This document shows positions 1-12,600 of a stretch of 64,000 nt of DNA, piece after piece. The DNA is from Crossaster papposus. Lineage: Eukaryota; Echinodermata; Asteroidea; Velatida; Solasteridae. The position numbers and the translations under genes are program-made. The stretch is taken from assembly GCA_037893245.1 (NCBI GenBank), contig JBAIAA010000594.1, positions 1 to 64,000 on the forward strand. The letters are read 5' to 3'. The notes under the pieces are model-generated. The model did not search any database and was not told the origin of the DNA. It saw nothing but the letters and a program-made list of their open reading frames with translations. How positions within the stretch are numbered: position 1 is the stretch's first letter; every line of letters begins with the position of its first letter.

Positions 1-107
1 AAACTTGATGAATTCAGGAGGCATCTGCTGAAGACAGTCTTTCACATCTGTTGTTGCATTTGTCACAGCAACCTTCCTTTTGAACTTTGGTTGTTGTTGT
101 TTAACAG
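1..107 (-). CDS. Exon 3 (5' part) of the AT-hook-like gene
   Basis: The acceptor is CATTACAG|CTGTTAAAC. Two bases complete the split codon, then 35 codons run open to the window edge: a basic stretch (QQQPKFKRKV) and then a more neutral one ending MPPEFIKF. The other two frames close within this stretch. The exon continues to the left of the window. Confidence 0.6.
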
Positions 108-1046
108 CTGTAATGAGAAATGAATCAAACAGGAATAAGAAGTCTTGTCGTTGTAAAGCCTTTTTTACAGCCAACATGTAATTCAAATGAACATATTGTA
201 CATGTACTATTACTTGAAATTCTTATAAATTTTCAAAATTTAGGGTTTTCAAACTACATGTATTGGAATTATGCAAAAATCATACTTTTAAAAAGTGAAT
301 ATAATTTTACCGATTAAGACTGGCCTGTTTTAGGAGTACTCGGAAATGTGATTTACTTTAAAAGAATTTTGTAAAAGAAAAATAAAATAAAGTACCAGGC
401 TTTGGAGTTTCGATCTTGCCAATTTTGTTGATGGGTCGTCCACGACTCCCTGGCTTCTGCTTCCTTGCAATTGCTAGACTTGCTTTGTTTGTGCTTGGCA
501 AAACTTTACTGAAGGACGGTCCATATCTCAGTGCTGGAACTACTGATAATGCTATACGTTATATTTTTAAGAGGGGAATTGAAAAATTAAATTATTTTAA
601 ATGAGCAGAAATAGAATGGGAATATGTGCAGAAAAACACTTGACCAACATATTTTATTTTGTCTTACTTTATTTAGTTATCAATCTTGATTTTAACAATT
701 ATTTTGCTTTGCCTATTCACAAATGATTCCGCAAAACTTCGTGTTTACACAATTTGCAATGCCAATGCCGACTGCAAAGTGCAAGTGCAAAAGAGGAGTA
801 AAACTGAAACAAATTCGTGTCCCTGTTTAAACTAGTTCAATTCCTTCTTATTCCTCCATGGTTGCTCAATAAAACATTCCCCCGCATGAACTCACCAGTG
901 TAATGACATTGGCAGTATTTTTTGATAAGCCAGGCCGCGCCGATACCGTTCATAAACCCACAAAAACTATCGGAACTTCCATACGAAAGTTCGCTAGGGT
1001 TCATATATTTTCGCGAAACGAAATCATCCTTCTGGTGCGACGCCAT
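1..1046 (-). CDS. Partial gene for unrecognised basic protein with AT-hook-like core (three exons, 3' part outside window)
   Basis: I do not recognise this gene. Three open segments on the minus strand join with matching phases: exon 1 at 1046-896, exon 2 at 533-396 (or 542-396) and exon 3 at 107 to the window edge. Each visible exon end is phase 1 (one base left over) and the next exon supplies two bases, so the 132 visible residues are open. The start ATG at 1046 sits in CAAGATGGCG, a YY1-like context common at start codons of TATA-less genes. Residues 70-100 are rich in Lys/Arg and Pro and contain RGRP (81-84), the core of an AT-hook, a minor-groove DNA-binding motif. This points to a nuclear or chromatin protein by inference only. 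The exon 2 donor (G|GTACTT) is weak, and exon 2 has two possible acceptors nine bases apart. Confidence 0.6.
396..533 (-). CDS. Exon 2 of the AT-hook-like gene
   Basis: Forty-five whole codons flanked by split codons. The acceptor is CCAG just before 533, or ATCAG just before 542, which would add three residues in the same frame. The segment holds KQKPGSRGRPINKIGK, the AT-hook-like stretch. The other two minus-strand frames contain stops here, so this frame is the only open one. Confidence 0.6.
896..1046 (-). CDS. Exon 1 of the AT-hook-like gene
   Basis: Fifty codons plus one base, starting MASHQKDDFVSRKYMNPSEL. The exon ends at a good donor, ACTG|GTGAGT, with the GT at 895-894. The frame stays open upstream of the ATG but has no earlier ATG nearby. 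Between about 940 and 1100 the base composition is richer in GC than the DNA on its left. Confidence 0.6.
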
Positions 1047-1350
1047 CTTGAAACAAGGAAGATCGCACTGCGCACGCGCGGTGAGCGTGAATTCGGACAA
1101 GCCCGTCCTTGACAGCGGGCGCTCGATGACAGATGAGCTCTTGTGGGTGCTATTTTTACGACCGTTTTACGACCACGGCAGCCAACCTTAATTGTTTGAA
1201 GCAGGGTCCGTTCGAACTCCATTCCTTCTTATTCCTCCTTCTTATTCCTCCATGTTGTAACGAACCGACCGCAGCTCGGAGACTGCACGGACGGGGCAGG
1301 TGCTTCGGTTTCCGCCCTCAGTGTTCTGCCTTTGCTGCTCCCCCATGCCA
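1030..1350 (-). promoter_or_regulatory. Likely promoter/5' UTR block of the AT-hook-like gene
   Basis: A block with many CpGs stands out from AT-rich surroundings and lies directly upstream of the exon 1 ATG. It contains the YY1-like CAAGATGGCG at the start codon and GCGCACGCGC-type sequence at about 1071-1080, close to the NRF1 consensus. There is no TATA box. No open frame in it resembles a known protein. The pyrimidine-rich repeat ATTCCTTCTTATTCCTCC lies at its right (1221-1254) and again at 839-860. Confidence 0.4.
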
Positions 1351-1590
1351 ACGAAACCGGAGGGCAATTGGACGAAAAGCTCATTCTTCAAAATTAAAGA
1401 CTGTTTTATGATTGTTTTAAGCCGAACTCTAATTTTACAATTCCCTTTTTTGGGGTAGTTCAATAGCTAATTGTAAAAAGGTCTTAATTATTGCAATAAA
1501 TGCTAAACACATGAACACGGGTAAAAAGTTAGATAAAAACAGTGGGGCAATGTTATTTGCCCATTATTGGTACTGTGTTGATGGTTAATT

Positions 1591-1614
1591 GGGGGGAGGG
1601 GGGGGGGGGGGGGG
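1591..1614 (+). repeat. Poly-G run
   Basis: Six G, one A, then 17 G in a row. It is one of several long G/C homopolymers in this window, and lies in a stretch (1470-2008) with no other recognisable feature. Confidence 0.9.
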
Positions 1615-2008
1615 AGGTGGACAAATGTGAGGAATTTGCCGCAGATTGTAATCAGTTTTTTTACCAACATTGACAACAAAGTACCAACCCATTTGCCAAC
1701 ATTTCGTTTACATTGCAGAGGTGTTGGTTACAAAGGTTAGAAATACCATAATAAGTGCACAAAGTCACAGTGAAAGCGGATATCTTTTCACATTACCCGA
1801 ACATCGGGTTTAAAATAATTGGAAGTTTTTACTCGTGATTTTGTTTCATATAGGCCCAGCACTATAGCTGCGTATAGTGAGTTCGTTCAGCAGCATATTC
1901 TTCCTGGAATCCAAACGATTTGGCTATCAGCTTGATTCACATTTTGACCAATGTTGGCATGAACGCCTAGTTTCTTTTGTTAAGGGGAAACATTTACTGT
2001 GTACACTT

Positions 2009-2395
2009 TAAAGGTAGTATATACCATTTGCAGATATCGAAAAATGTTACTACCGAATTATTAAGAAATATCTTACTCATATGAAAGTAAATAATGATTC
2101 TAGGCATCCAGCAAAATGATTGCGCTAGATATCCTGTAATTATTCTGAAAAATAGATTTTTATAAAGAAAAATTCGCGATCGCCGGACGGCGATCGCGAA
2201 AAAAACACAAATAACATAAGAATAACTGCTCGACGCCGGTTGAAAACAAACGCTGTTTTTCGTGCTTTTCTTGACATCCATGATTGTAAAACTTCGGACA
2301 GGTCAGTTAAACGATATTTACTATAAAATACAACCCCCAAAATCTACTCATTCATGATAATACAAGCAATTACCAATGGTTGTATACTACCTTTA
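2009..2395 (+). repeat. MITE family A, copy 1 (full length, with hairpin)
   Basis: A roughly 387 bp non-coding element with terminal inverted repeats: the left end reads TTAAAGGTAGTATATACCAT and the right end is the near inverse, ACCAATGGTTGTATACTACC. The sequence just outside each repeat is TTTA/TTAA-like. At 2175-2198 lies a perfect hairpin: arms CGCGATCGCC and GGCGATCGCG around a four-base loop. Six other copies occur in the window. There is no open frame, so this is a non-autonomous DNA element whose transposase source I cannot identify. Confidence 0.85.
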
Positions 2396-2823
2396 AAAGC
2401 ATATACTAGTATACCTTTTGCAACTATCCAAAACGTAACTAACCAAAAACTGTTCAAAAGCTTACTTGATGTAAAGATATTAATCTAATCTCCATTCAAA
2501 ATTGTTTCTCTATGGCATGCTGTCATTTAAAAAAAATTATGAAAGAGACGCATTAAAATAATTTATAATAGTAGTTGGTTCAAATCGATTTCAAAATATA
2601 TATATATATTTTTAGATACCAGAATCTTAACGAATTGGTTCTTTTCAAGTTGCTGTTTTAAAACGGATGAACACACTGATCAAGGAGACCATCAAACAGC
2701 CGTTGACCAGGTTTCACTCGTAGTCCTCGAATGAAGGATGGGTGAATCGGTAGTATTCCGTCACTGAAATCAACTTGCAAGCCGCTGTCTATCCATCTGC
2801 TAAGCTCCCTGTCATGACCGGTA

Positions 2824-2848
2824 CCCCCCCCCCCCCCCCCCCCCCCCC
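2824..2848 (+). repeat. Poly-C run (25 C) with C-rich tail
   Basis: Twenty-five consecutive C, followed by more C broken by single T (to about 2860). The surrounding DNA (2396-3571) holds no gene I can support. Confidence 0.9.
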
Positions 2849-3571
2849 TCCCCCCCTCCCCAAGCCATAACCCTTCTGGGTGAAACTAAGCCTCGGTGTC
2901 ATCTTCCCAAGCTATACCCCCCAGTGACCAACCCACAATCGATACCTGTAATAGCCCTCTCTTCTGTCAACCGCGAAATAATATTTTCTCAACCCCGAGG
3001 TGCTTGTTGGGGGGGTTTAGAGGGCATGATCGTCGATAATGACACTTGCACATCTGCAAAGAAGCTGTTTTGATTCCTTGTTGGCTACTGGGATCTATCT
3101 TCGTTGCCATGACGCAAGATTTGATACATCTAGCGATGACATTGTGGAAAAAAGGTTCAGCTAATTTAACAATTATATTATATTATGCTTTACTAATTAT
3201 ATTATACTTATACCTATACAATATTTGATTAATCATATAAGATCTGAAATTAAATGTATGTTGTTAGGAGGCATGCACAATATGCTTTATATAAAAGTTA
3301 GATACGATTGTTAACGTAACGATGCGTCGGATTTTCTTTTTGTGCATTTTTCTTGTTGTTTAAGGCAGCACAATTTTACTCAAAACAGGGTGAATAATAG
3401 CAGCAATACATCTGACATTTGCGAAAAATAAGGAAACTTACTTTGCACAATATTTTTGGAGTCGTTGTTAATAACACACGGTAAAAAAATACTGCGCCTG
3501 CGGAAACATTTACTGAAACCACCTCCAATAAAAACAAAATCCGGAATGCTGCCATTTCAGAGGGAGAAAAT

Positions 3572-3651
3572 TCACAGTGCAGTTGGTAACAGTCCTGTCT
3601 TCGCTTTGAGTTTGAGTACAGGTTTTCTTGTTAAATCAGTGGGTACGTTTC
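3572..3651 (-). CDS. Probable C-terminal exon of the Kv3/Shaw channel
   Basis: Exon 2 ends in phase 1, so a following exon must supply two bases. At 3651 the acceptor TTTTCCAG|GA is followed in exactly that phase by 25 open codons (NVPTDLTRKPVLKLKAKTGL...) and a TGA at 3574-3572. A short basic C-terminus suits a Shaw-type channel, whose tails vary by alternative splicing. The phase match could still be chance, and another terminal exon may exist. I saw no canonical poly(A) signal close downstream. Confidence 0.5.
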
Positions 3652-6600
3652 CTGGAAAATGCAAATGATTCTGTGCGTGCCTTTAAATTTGGAATTAGAC
3701 AAAAGCCCGAGCAGCTGCAAAACTTAGTATAAATTGTATATGAGGTATGATAAGGTGTGTCAGGCTCTAAGTAACCTACATTAGTAGTCATAATAATTAT
3801 AGTCTCAGGATTCAGGACAGGTACAGCGAGGTATATATAAGTATTATAATGGATGTTTAAAACTGTTACTATTTAAAACTTAAGTCTGTGTAAATACACC
3901 TAGTTAAGAAGACATTTTCTCTTTGTTAAAATACATCTGACCGAGTTGTGGGGACATTTTCGTGTCACCGTAACATTTTGGTTCTCCAGTAAAGGGGTCT
4001 AGAGAGTTAGGGTTGGGGTATAAAGAAAGAAAATAGAGAAGAAGACAAATTAGGGTGATGTTGAACATTTTAGGTCGAAATAATTTTTAGAGTTTGAGTT
4101 TAGAGAGATTTCCCTTCAGCAGACAAACCCTAAGGAATGTCCCCATAACATCATGTACTAAAAGAAATGTACATGTATTTGTGTCGATATCCATGTATTG
4201 AAGGGGATAGCTCTAGGTTATTATGAAGGGAATAGCTCCAGGTTATTTATGTGAACTACTAAGTGTTAATCCGAGTACACGCACTCTGCGCTCGACAACC
4301 TCTGGTGTGGTATGTTTACAGCAGCCACTTGGCAAAGCTAAATACCATGACGACCGATCATTCACATTATATGCCCCTCGTCTGTGGAATAGGCTTCCAG
4401 CAGCAATCCGTTCTGTTGATAATTTTAAAATTTGTAAAGCTAATTTGAAAACTCATATTTTTAAGCATTCTTTGTTATCACTTAATTTATAGTTTTAAAT
4501 TACTCGGTGTTCTTATAATTGTTATGTCTTTGTACAGCACTTTATGGGATGTCTTTGTGACAAGGAGGGCGTTTTTTAAATGATTATTATTATTGGTAAC
4601 TGTTTGTTTGTTATCTGTTTAACAGATGTAGTTTTGCTTGTGAATGTTAGTTTACCCATTAGTATTATTTGTATAATGATGTATGCAGAGCCCCCAATTG
4701 AAACTACCGTGAAACGGAGTAACTTTGGCAAATTCTGATGCAATATTGGCAGATCGTTATAGGAGTAAATGTGAGACATATAAAATATCACAAACAATCC
4801 AGTTTGATATTGTTTTCAACTCTTTCTTAATCATTTAGATAAATACAAAATAAAGAGATACAAGCAAAATCATAAAATAAAAATTATTGGAAAAAGTTGC
4901 CTGTGTGCCAAAGTTAGCACGTTTTACGGTAGTTTGAGACTGTTTGGGCGCATCCTGGGTAAAGAAATGTAATCAATAAATAAATAAAAAGAGTATTGAG
5001 AGTAAAAACTCACCAGTTCTGAGGCAGCTATCTTCGCTCCGTAAACTATTGGTGTCGTACTCATTGGTAGACTGCGTGGAGTAGCCACTAATGCTGGATG
5101 ACGCCATATGATTCCCGTGCGTCTTCAAGACGTCTGCTGCGCCAACCAAGGCGCGCTTCCGTTTCTTAGGCAGTTTCTGAGAGGCCTGTGCGTGCGTGTA
5201 ATACAGCGAGAAGTTATTGACAATGACGGGGATTGGTAAGGCGAGAGTCAGCACGCCGATGATGGCGGTACAAGCCCCAATAATCCTACCAAGCCAGGAC
5301 CGGGGCACTACATCTCCGTAACCCACGGTGGTGATGGTAGCTACCACCCACCAGAACCCTACTGGGATGTCCGTGAAATCGTTCTTGTCGCCCACAGTCA
5401 ATGTCCACCTCTCAGCGTAGTAGGTCAGACTAGCTGACACCAGCGTTACTAAACTCACAAACACGATCATGAGGAGGAGTTCCTTGGCGCTGGCACGGAC
5501 AGTATGTACCAGGATCTTTAACCCACTGAGGTGTCGCGCCAGTTTAAAGATCCGGAAAATCCTCACGATCCGCAGAAAACTCAGAAAGTCGTTCCAAAAC
5601 TGAAGTGACTGCGCGCCGTTGATGCGTTCGCCTAGGTCTACGTAGAACGGAATGACGGCCACGATGTCGATAATGTTCTCTAAGGTGATGAAGAACCGTA
5701 GCTTGTTTGGACAGAAGATGAACCGTACCACAAGTTCCACTGTGAAGAACGTGACGCACACGGCCTCAGTGTAGAACAGCGCAATGTTTGTCTTAACAAT
5801 CTCCGGTCCACCGTCGGTGACGTTGCCTATAGTTTGAAAATTTGCCATGGTCTCCAAGCAGAATGTTGTGATAGAAAGAACTACAAACAGAAGTGACATG
5901 AAGGCAAATACCTGCAGAACAATAAAAATATATATATATATAGTTTTAACAAACGAGCATCAAGGTTTGTGCTGAGTTTATTTTAAACAAAACATTAATA
6001 TATATATATATATCAGCAGTTGGAGACTTGTTTCGTGCATACTGGAAGATATCTAGTTTACTGGTTTGTGCGTATAAGTAATTGAGCGCTAAATTGCAAA
6101 AAAAAATCTATCAGTTTCATTAGTTTGCTAGCATAGGATGCATGTCCCCTTTAAGTTAGAAGATGTTGGTTTCAGAGGATTCGGTAGTCTGTAAGTTACG
6201 TGAAATCAATTCTCATTCCAAACTGATACCGACATTCTAACGCTGTGAATCAATAGTGTATACTTCCCACGTGGGTGGTGTAAACTGACGGGGAAAATAT
6301 CAGTTCCACTAATTAAGGTGCATAAAACCCACCCCAGTGAAACAATAACTACATGTATCAACTGGCATAAAACCTGCAATATTATAAAGGATTGGCGGAC
6401 AATGGATATAATAATTATCTGCTTTTGCCATGTGAAAATCCCTTTGGTGGTATACTGCATAAATCTTGTAAAATCTGTAATTGCTATACATTTGAAGATG
6501 AAGCAATTGACATATTTCGGGAATGCCAGAACATTTCATGAACATTCAGAAATATAAAGAAGACGATTTGAAATCATTCTGACCCACTGGTGAGAGCAAA

Positions 6601-9600
6601 CATAGCAGGAATTGTTTTGTGTTTTGAGCACCATCATTAGACAGATCCATATCACTTAACTCCATTGCCCAAGTGTGACTATTCATGGAAAATGAGAATG
6701 CAATGACTACAGTAATTTTTGTTTCAAGCATCATCATCATCATCTGAGAGGTAACTATCACTTTCATCATCTGAGAGTGATTGTTGCGATTTTGGAGGTG
6801 CGATTACACCAGTCCAGGAACACACTCTCGACTCGCATTTTGACTTTTGTTTACATGAACAGCGGATGTTCTTCAAGATCTCAGGTGAAGCTACAGGATT
6901 TGTCATCCGTACAATTTTCATCACACCAGCTTCAATTCTCCATCCATGATTAGATGGAGATGGTGCCTTTATGAACTGTTGAATTAAGTGATATCCGATG
7001 GATACTAGCTTGGTAGTTGGCCCGCTTATAATGCAAGAGCAATGCATCAGCTTTAGGGGGCAGAGATTGTTCACATGGCGTATTCAACAGGAAGAGACGA
7101 TAGCGAGTTTAATCCAGGTCATTCACCTGCTGACCAGAGAGCATATTATACAAATACTTCAAGATAACTCTTCAGGGGAGTTGACAGTTGAAAATCATTT
7201 TCCATATTTACGAAGGCATTAAGATGCTCATCACTATCTCGGAATATAATTTTTGCCTTTACCATGGAACCCACTAACTAAATCGCAACCTGAAAAACAT
7301 GGATGCAACATGGATGACTTGCACAGCTGTAATTCTCCTATCAAAGGATTCAGTTTTCTTATGTCCAACATCCGCTCATGTCCTTTTGTTCTATAGTATT
7401 CAAAAACATATCCACCTAAATTTCAGACTGATGCGACTAGGGAAGAATAACGGCAACGTCCGTATCTGGGCTTTGGACCAGGACTGACTCATTTGTTAAA
7501 GCTGTATGTTTAATTTACAGTGTAGGCCTAACAGCATCCTGGCATCGGCTTCTTCGTGGTCACTGAATAGTTCTGTCACATATGTGACTTGAGCTCAGCA
7601 CGTTTGCCTCAGGCCAGATTAGTGGATTTTTTGTATTAATGGGTCACATACAATTGTAGTCCTTCAAGTTTAGGAGAAGACTCAATTCAGTATGAATGAA
7701 GAAATTATATCTGAGCTTCCTTGTTTGATCCACTCTTGAGTATGCTCATATTGCTTCGGGATCTTCTGGTCTGATCAATAAAAGACAAGGTTCGATCGGA
7801 GCCTGTTTCTTACTTCTATGATCATGTTCGGCAAAGTGAATGCTCTCACTGGGATAACGATCGAATACTACAGCCACTCCCTGATGCTTGCAAAACTTTG
7901 CCCGACTGATCACTTTAGACATGACAAATACCCCTAATTCTGTAAATGTAGCTGATAGACAACTGGAAGGGATTGAGTGCAGCAAACCCATTCCATCTAT
8001 AAGGAGGTCTGATTTTTCTGGAGCTCTTTCAACTTGGCAGGTATACTGACTAACAATGCGACTTAAAGGGCTGATTCATGATTGATTCTCCATCTGCATT
8101 TGCAAGATGATAATTAGACACAGGCCCCAGTGTATAAGACAAGACATTGCGCAAGTCCAATTCTCGAGTACGGCTAATCACTATAATCTTTGCAAACAGT
8201 ACCCGGTTTTCTGTACCTTTCTTCTTTTATTGACTTTTTGACTGAGATGAGAAGATGCAAAGCTTTTCCTTCTTAATCTTGTCATGGAACCCGGTTTTGT
8301 CAGAAACTAACCGATCCTGGATACAATTTTAAAAGGTCTTTTCTCCGATGTTACCGGCATTCATCAGATCAGCTTCGCATTCTGGTGATGCAATCAAACC
8401 AGAGCTTATCCTTACCAGCTCACTTTATTCTGTGCGGAATGGGTTTACCACTCACCAACATTCTGGACAACAATTAACCTCATGTTTTTCGTGTTGAATC
8501 ATTGAGATCCTTTCGTTGGGAGTCGGGGTTCTCGATGCAAGCCAGATATTTTTCACACTCTCTAGTCATTAAAGCTCTGTCCGTTTGGGTCAAGAGCCAG
8601 CGGTGAACAGCTATATTTAGCGAGAACTTCGGTATAACACTGCTTGACTTTGTATCTCTGTTGAGGGTTTGTTATATAACCTGATTACATGCAGTACCTG
8701 ATGAGAATCCTGATCTTGCTTGCTGCTAAACGGTCCACTTGCCAGTACTAAATTGCTGGTAAACTTCCTTGTGGGTGTTTTCAATGATTTCCATTTCTAG
8801 TAAGTATGCAGGCAAAATTCTGGCATAGTGTACACGGTCACTAAGCGAAATACCATCAGATCATAGCCGACAGGTGCAGGTTCCACCATTTCGAGGTTCC
8901 ATTCAATTTCAACTTTTAGGCACCCAATATTTTACTCAGAGCGTTCGTTTACATCTTGGGGCATTCTATTTCGTTTTGGTGCACTGCAGGGTTATACCTA
9001 ATTCGTACCAGAGTTGTAACAAAGTCAATTTTTTTTAAAGTTAAGACAAGTCTCGAGTACATTTTTGAAAATATTATGGCCTACATGGCATTGTGTACCA
9101 ATTCTTAAAAATATTCTGCGAAATCATTGCGATAGATTATTTCGTATCGTCTGCAGTCTAACAGTGCATTGACAGGCCAGAACGCTCCTTATTCTTCTGT
9201 CAGACCATGATCGGACTAAATTCCACCGTTCTGCCTCTAGAAATTTGGATCGAATGGAATTGAGATGCCTAATACAATTTGATGTCGTTGAAGACGTTTC
9301 CATCATCGCCATTCTACTTAATTATTTACATATTGCGCTTCTTTTTTCGACGAACTTTCACAATTGCTGAAGCCAAAGATTGTCAGTTACGGAGTAACGT
9401 TAAAAATGGTGTCGCACTTTCCTGCTTCACAGGCATGCAACGTGCTTTAGCATGGTTCCCATCTAATGGTTATGTTTAGTCAGAGAATACATTGGCAAGT
9501 GTAGATTCGTAATTTACAAATGTACTCATTGCTTCGTGCCTCGTGAAAAACATACGAATCAACACTTTCTCGTGTATTCTCATGTTCAGATATGTTCGCG

Positions 9601-12600
9601 ATATTTGGTCATAACGTATATAGCACGAATAAATGATTGTTGTTTCCGACCTATACACACGTACCCCGTACCCGTTCCGAATTTTCAAACACCTGACTAA
9701 GAGGACATGTTTGACTAACGATGAGAAATATCCCCAATTTTTATTCGTCGTCAATTGGGGATTAACCACCCCCCCCCCCCCCCCCCCCCCCCCCCCCACC
9801 CAGAAATTTACGCCTATGGCTAATGGTACAAAAACAGAAAAATGTTGACTTAAAAAAAAGACATTTGCTTGGTTAACCATGTCAACATAATATCTCTTTA
9901 ATACTACAGCAGTTAGCTAAATAGACGTAACATCCACATGGCAAAGCGTGTCCTAAAACAACCACATCAAATTTGGGTTGTTTTTCCCCGAACTGAATAC
10001 GTCCCCGTACTCGCATCATTTCTAATACTGTTTATATGTTTCATTCTGCCTTTTGCTCGGAGCGTAACAAATGATCGCGAGATCTATCGATTGAACCTTT
10101 CCTTCTGGACACTACTGCAGGGAGAACAGTTTCTCGTTTGACAACGCCTTGCTAAAAATAATCTTAGGGCTTTTTTGTTTGTTCTCAGAAATTCTGGAAT
10201 AGGTGCTATATGGAAAATGAGGGTTTTTTTTCTACTCACAGATTCTCGAAAGTGGTCTGTGTACGACAATAGCTTTTTACAAGAAATGGGTGATAAAATT
10301 AACTTCAGTGTATATAATGATCGCTGAATAGGGTGCCAAAGTATAGATTTGGGTTTGGTATTTCGCCCAATTAGAACACTTTCTTAAGTTCTGCAAAAGT
10401 CCAACGGTTCTGCATACACAGGCAATGCAGCTTGAATCCTCGAAAATGTCATGGTTTGGAATATTAGGTTATCCCATTTCAAACATCTGGTGGAAAGGAA
10501 GCTAACCTAATGACTTACCGTTCACGAAAAAAGACGGGGAAAAACACGTTGTTTACGGGAGTGACCAGGCAGACATTTTGTGGCATGCACATACTATAAG
10601 CATTTCCAGCCATGCAGGCAAATCAATGTGGTAAACGTACACAGCTCAGCAGGACCAATACATTAATGTGGCCTGATCAAGGGAAATGAGTCATATTATG
10701 TCGTTTTCCAGTGGTGCTGAAAATCACTCAAAAATATAAATTTCTCATCAAAAATCTGCTAAGATACTTTGGGGATATATAATTGAAGAGTTTATTGAGT
10801 AAATGCTACATTAATCTCAATTTTACAAAAATGTCTACCTTTACGTTGTTTTGGCCTGTACGCCGATAAGACAATAGCGACATGCGACTCATTTCTCTTG
10901 ATCGGGCCACCACAACAATTTTTTTAACGTTCACAGAATACATTGCGCTTGTAAATGTGCGACTGGAATCACAAGTATTACGCAAACAGCTCGGTGTTGG
11001 AAATTCGAATAACACAAGATTCAACACAAAAACGCCAAGCTTTAAAGGGTGGTTGTGTGGATGTTTATATCCTACTCTTAAATTTTTTTTACATCATTTC
11101 GTTCAAAACGCGTTTTGTAGCCCAATTGGTTGCTTCCAGGTCGTAATACCCCTTTAACCAACATTTCAAAAAAAAAATTATGGTGACTGGCAAGCGTTCT
11201 ATGAACACATAATCTTTCTCAGCTAGTAAAATAGTTGGGTTTGATTTCTCTTGCTATCAGTTGACACCAAGAAATATGCGGACGGGTTCGACTGTGATTC
11301 GAATTATTTCCGATAGCCCTTTGACATGTATGTGATATGCATGCTGCCTGATGCGTATAGTTCCTGCAATAAATACATTAGCTATACTTTTGAAACAATA
11401 ACTGTTTTTGAGTATACCAACTAAAACTCCATAAGCAAAACGAAATGACGTCACGCTTTGTTTACATTGTGTGCTTTCCTATGAACGAGTCTTTTCCTAT
11501 GCCGTCTAGCGTCCCGACTTCGCTAAAGTGCATATGCAAACAAAGCATTTTAGATGTGTCGTTCATAATTATGATTACAAATCTAAGAATAGAAATAAGC
11601 GACATTTTTTTGTTGCACCATATGCGATTGTGTTTATCTATAATTATGCACTTTCGAAATGAAATTATTTTGCTTCGTGCATTTTTATGTAAGTGGCTTT
11701 TGTTTGCGCCTGGCCCACCATGCTTGTTTATCAGTGTGAATATCGTATTGAGTAAACATAGCGTTTAGGATTGATTATACTCCAGTCCAAACATATTAAA
11801 GAATATAACCTCCGTTCCGAGAGATGGGAAATGTATGTAAACACTACAAATGAAACGGATCCATATGCGAGTCAGCTTTAACTTGTATCACATAGGCTAC
11901 AAAAATGAAATACACAATACCAACTGATATTAATAGACCCATAGGATATGCATACGTCAACTTTCTTTGTTTCCTATCCTTAAAAAGAACAACACGTGCT
12001 TTTATTGGCTGCATGATGCATGGGGAGTGCGCGTTAATTAATAGTATAGTCTACTTATGCCGAGAAATAACTAAACCGCGGCTTAGTATTTTTCTGTGCG
12101 AAAGGACTACCGACTACATGTGCTTCACAAAATAGGGTCTGGAGCTAAAACTACTAGCCCAACTAAAATTACTTGATGTAATTTTTCGGCTAGAAAGATT
12201 CTCCATGCATTGGTATATTTGGGCCTCAGGGTATAGTGAAAGTATGCTTGTCCGTTATATGGGCCAACCTGTATATAAAATGGAGTATAATACGCTAACT
12301 AAGCATACACACACTGGAAATTAGTACCAAAATGGAAGTTGCAACCTTCCAACAGGCGAACAATAGTCATTTTAGTCCTCGGACGTTCGTCTTTTGTTGA
12401 ATTTTGTCCTCGGGCTTTGAAGTGTACGCTAAGTCTATAGGGTTATGTTATAGTACAGGAAGAAATTGAAAGCACAATAGGGTATCCTCAGTCGTTATGT
12501 ATAGCACGACTACGTGGCCGCTGTATGTTTATTAAGAGAGAAAAAAGTTATACCCCTCAATACCTGATAAATAAGAGTTCATTATAAAGCCACAATATCT

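Noticed and set aside
9476-9880. Frames with poly-Gly or poly-Pro
   Set aside because: They cross the 29-base poly-C run and have no other protein-like features.
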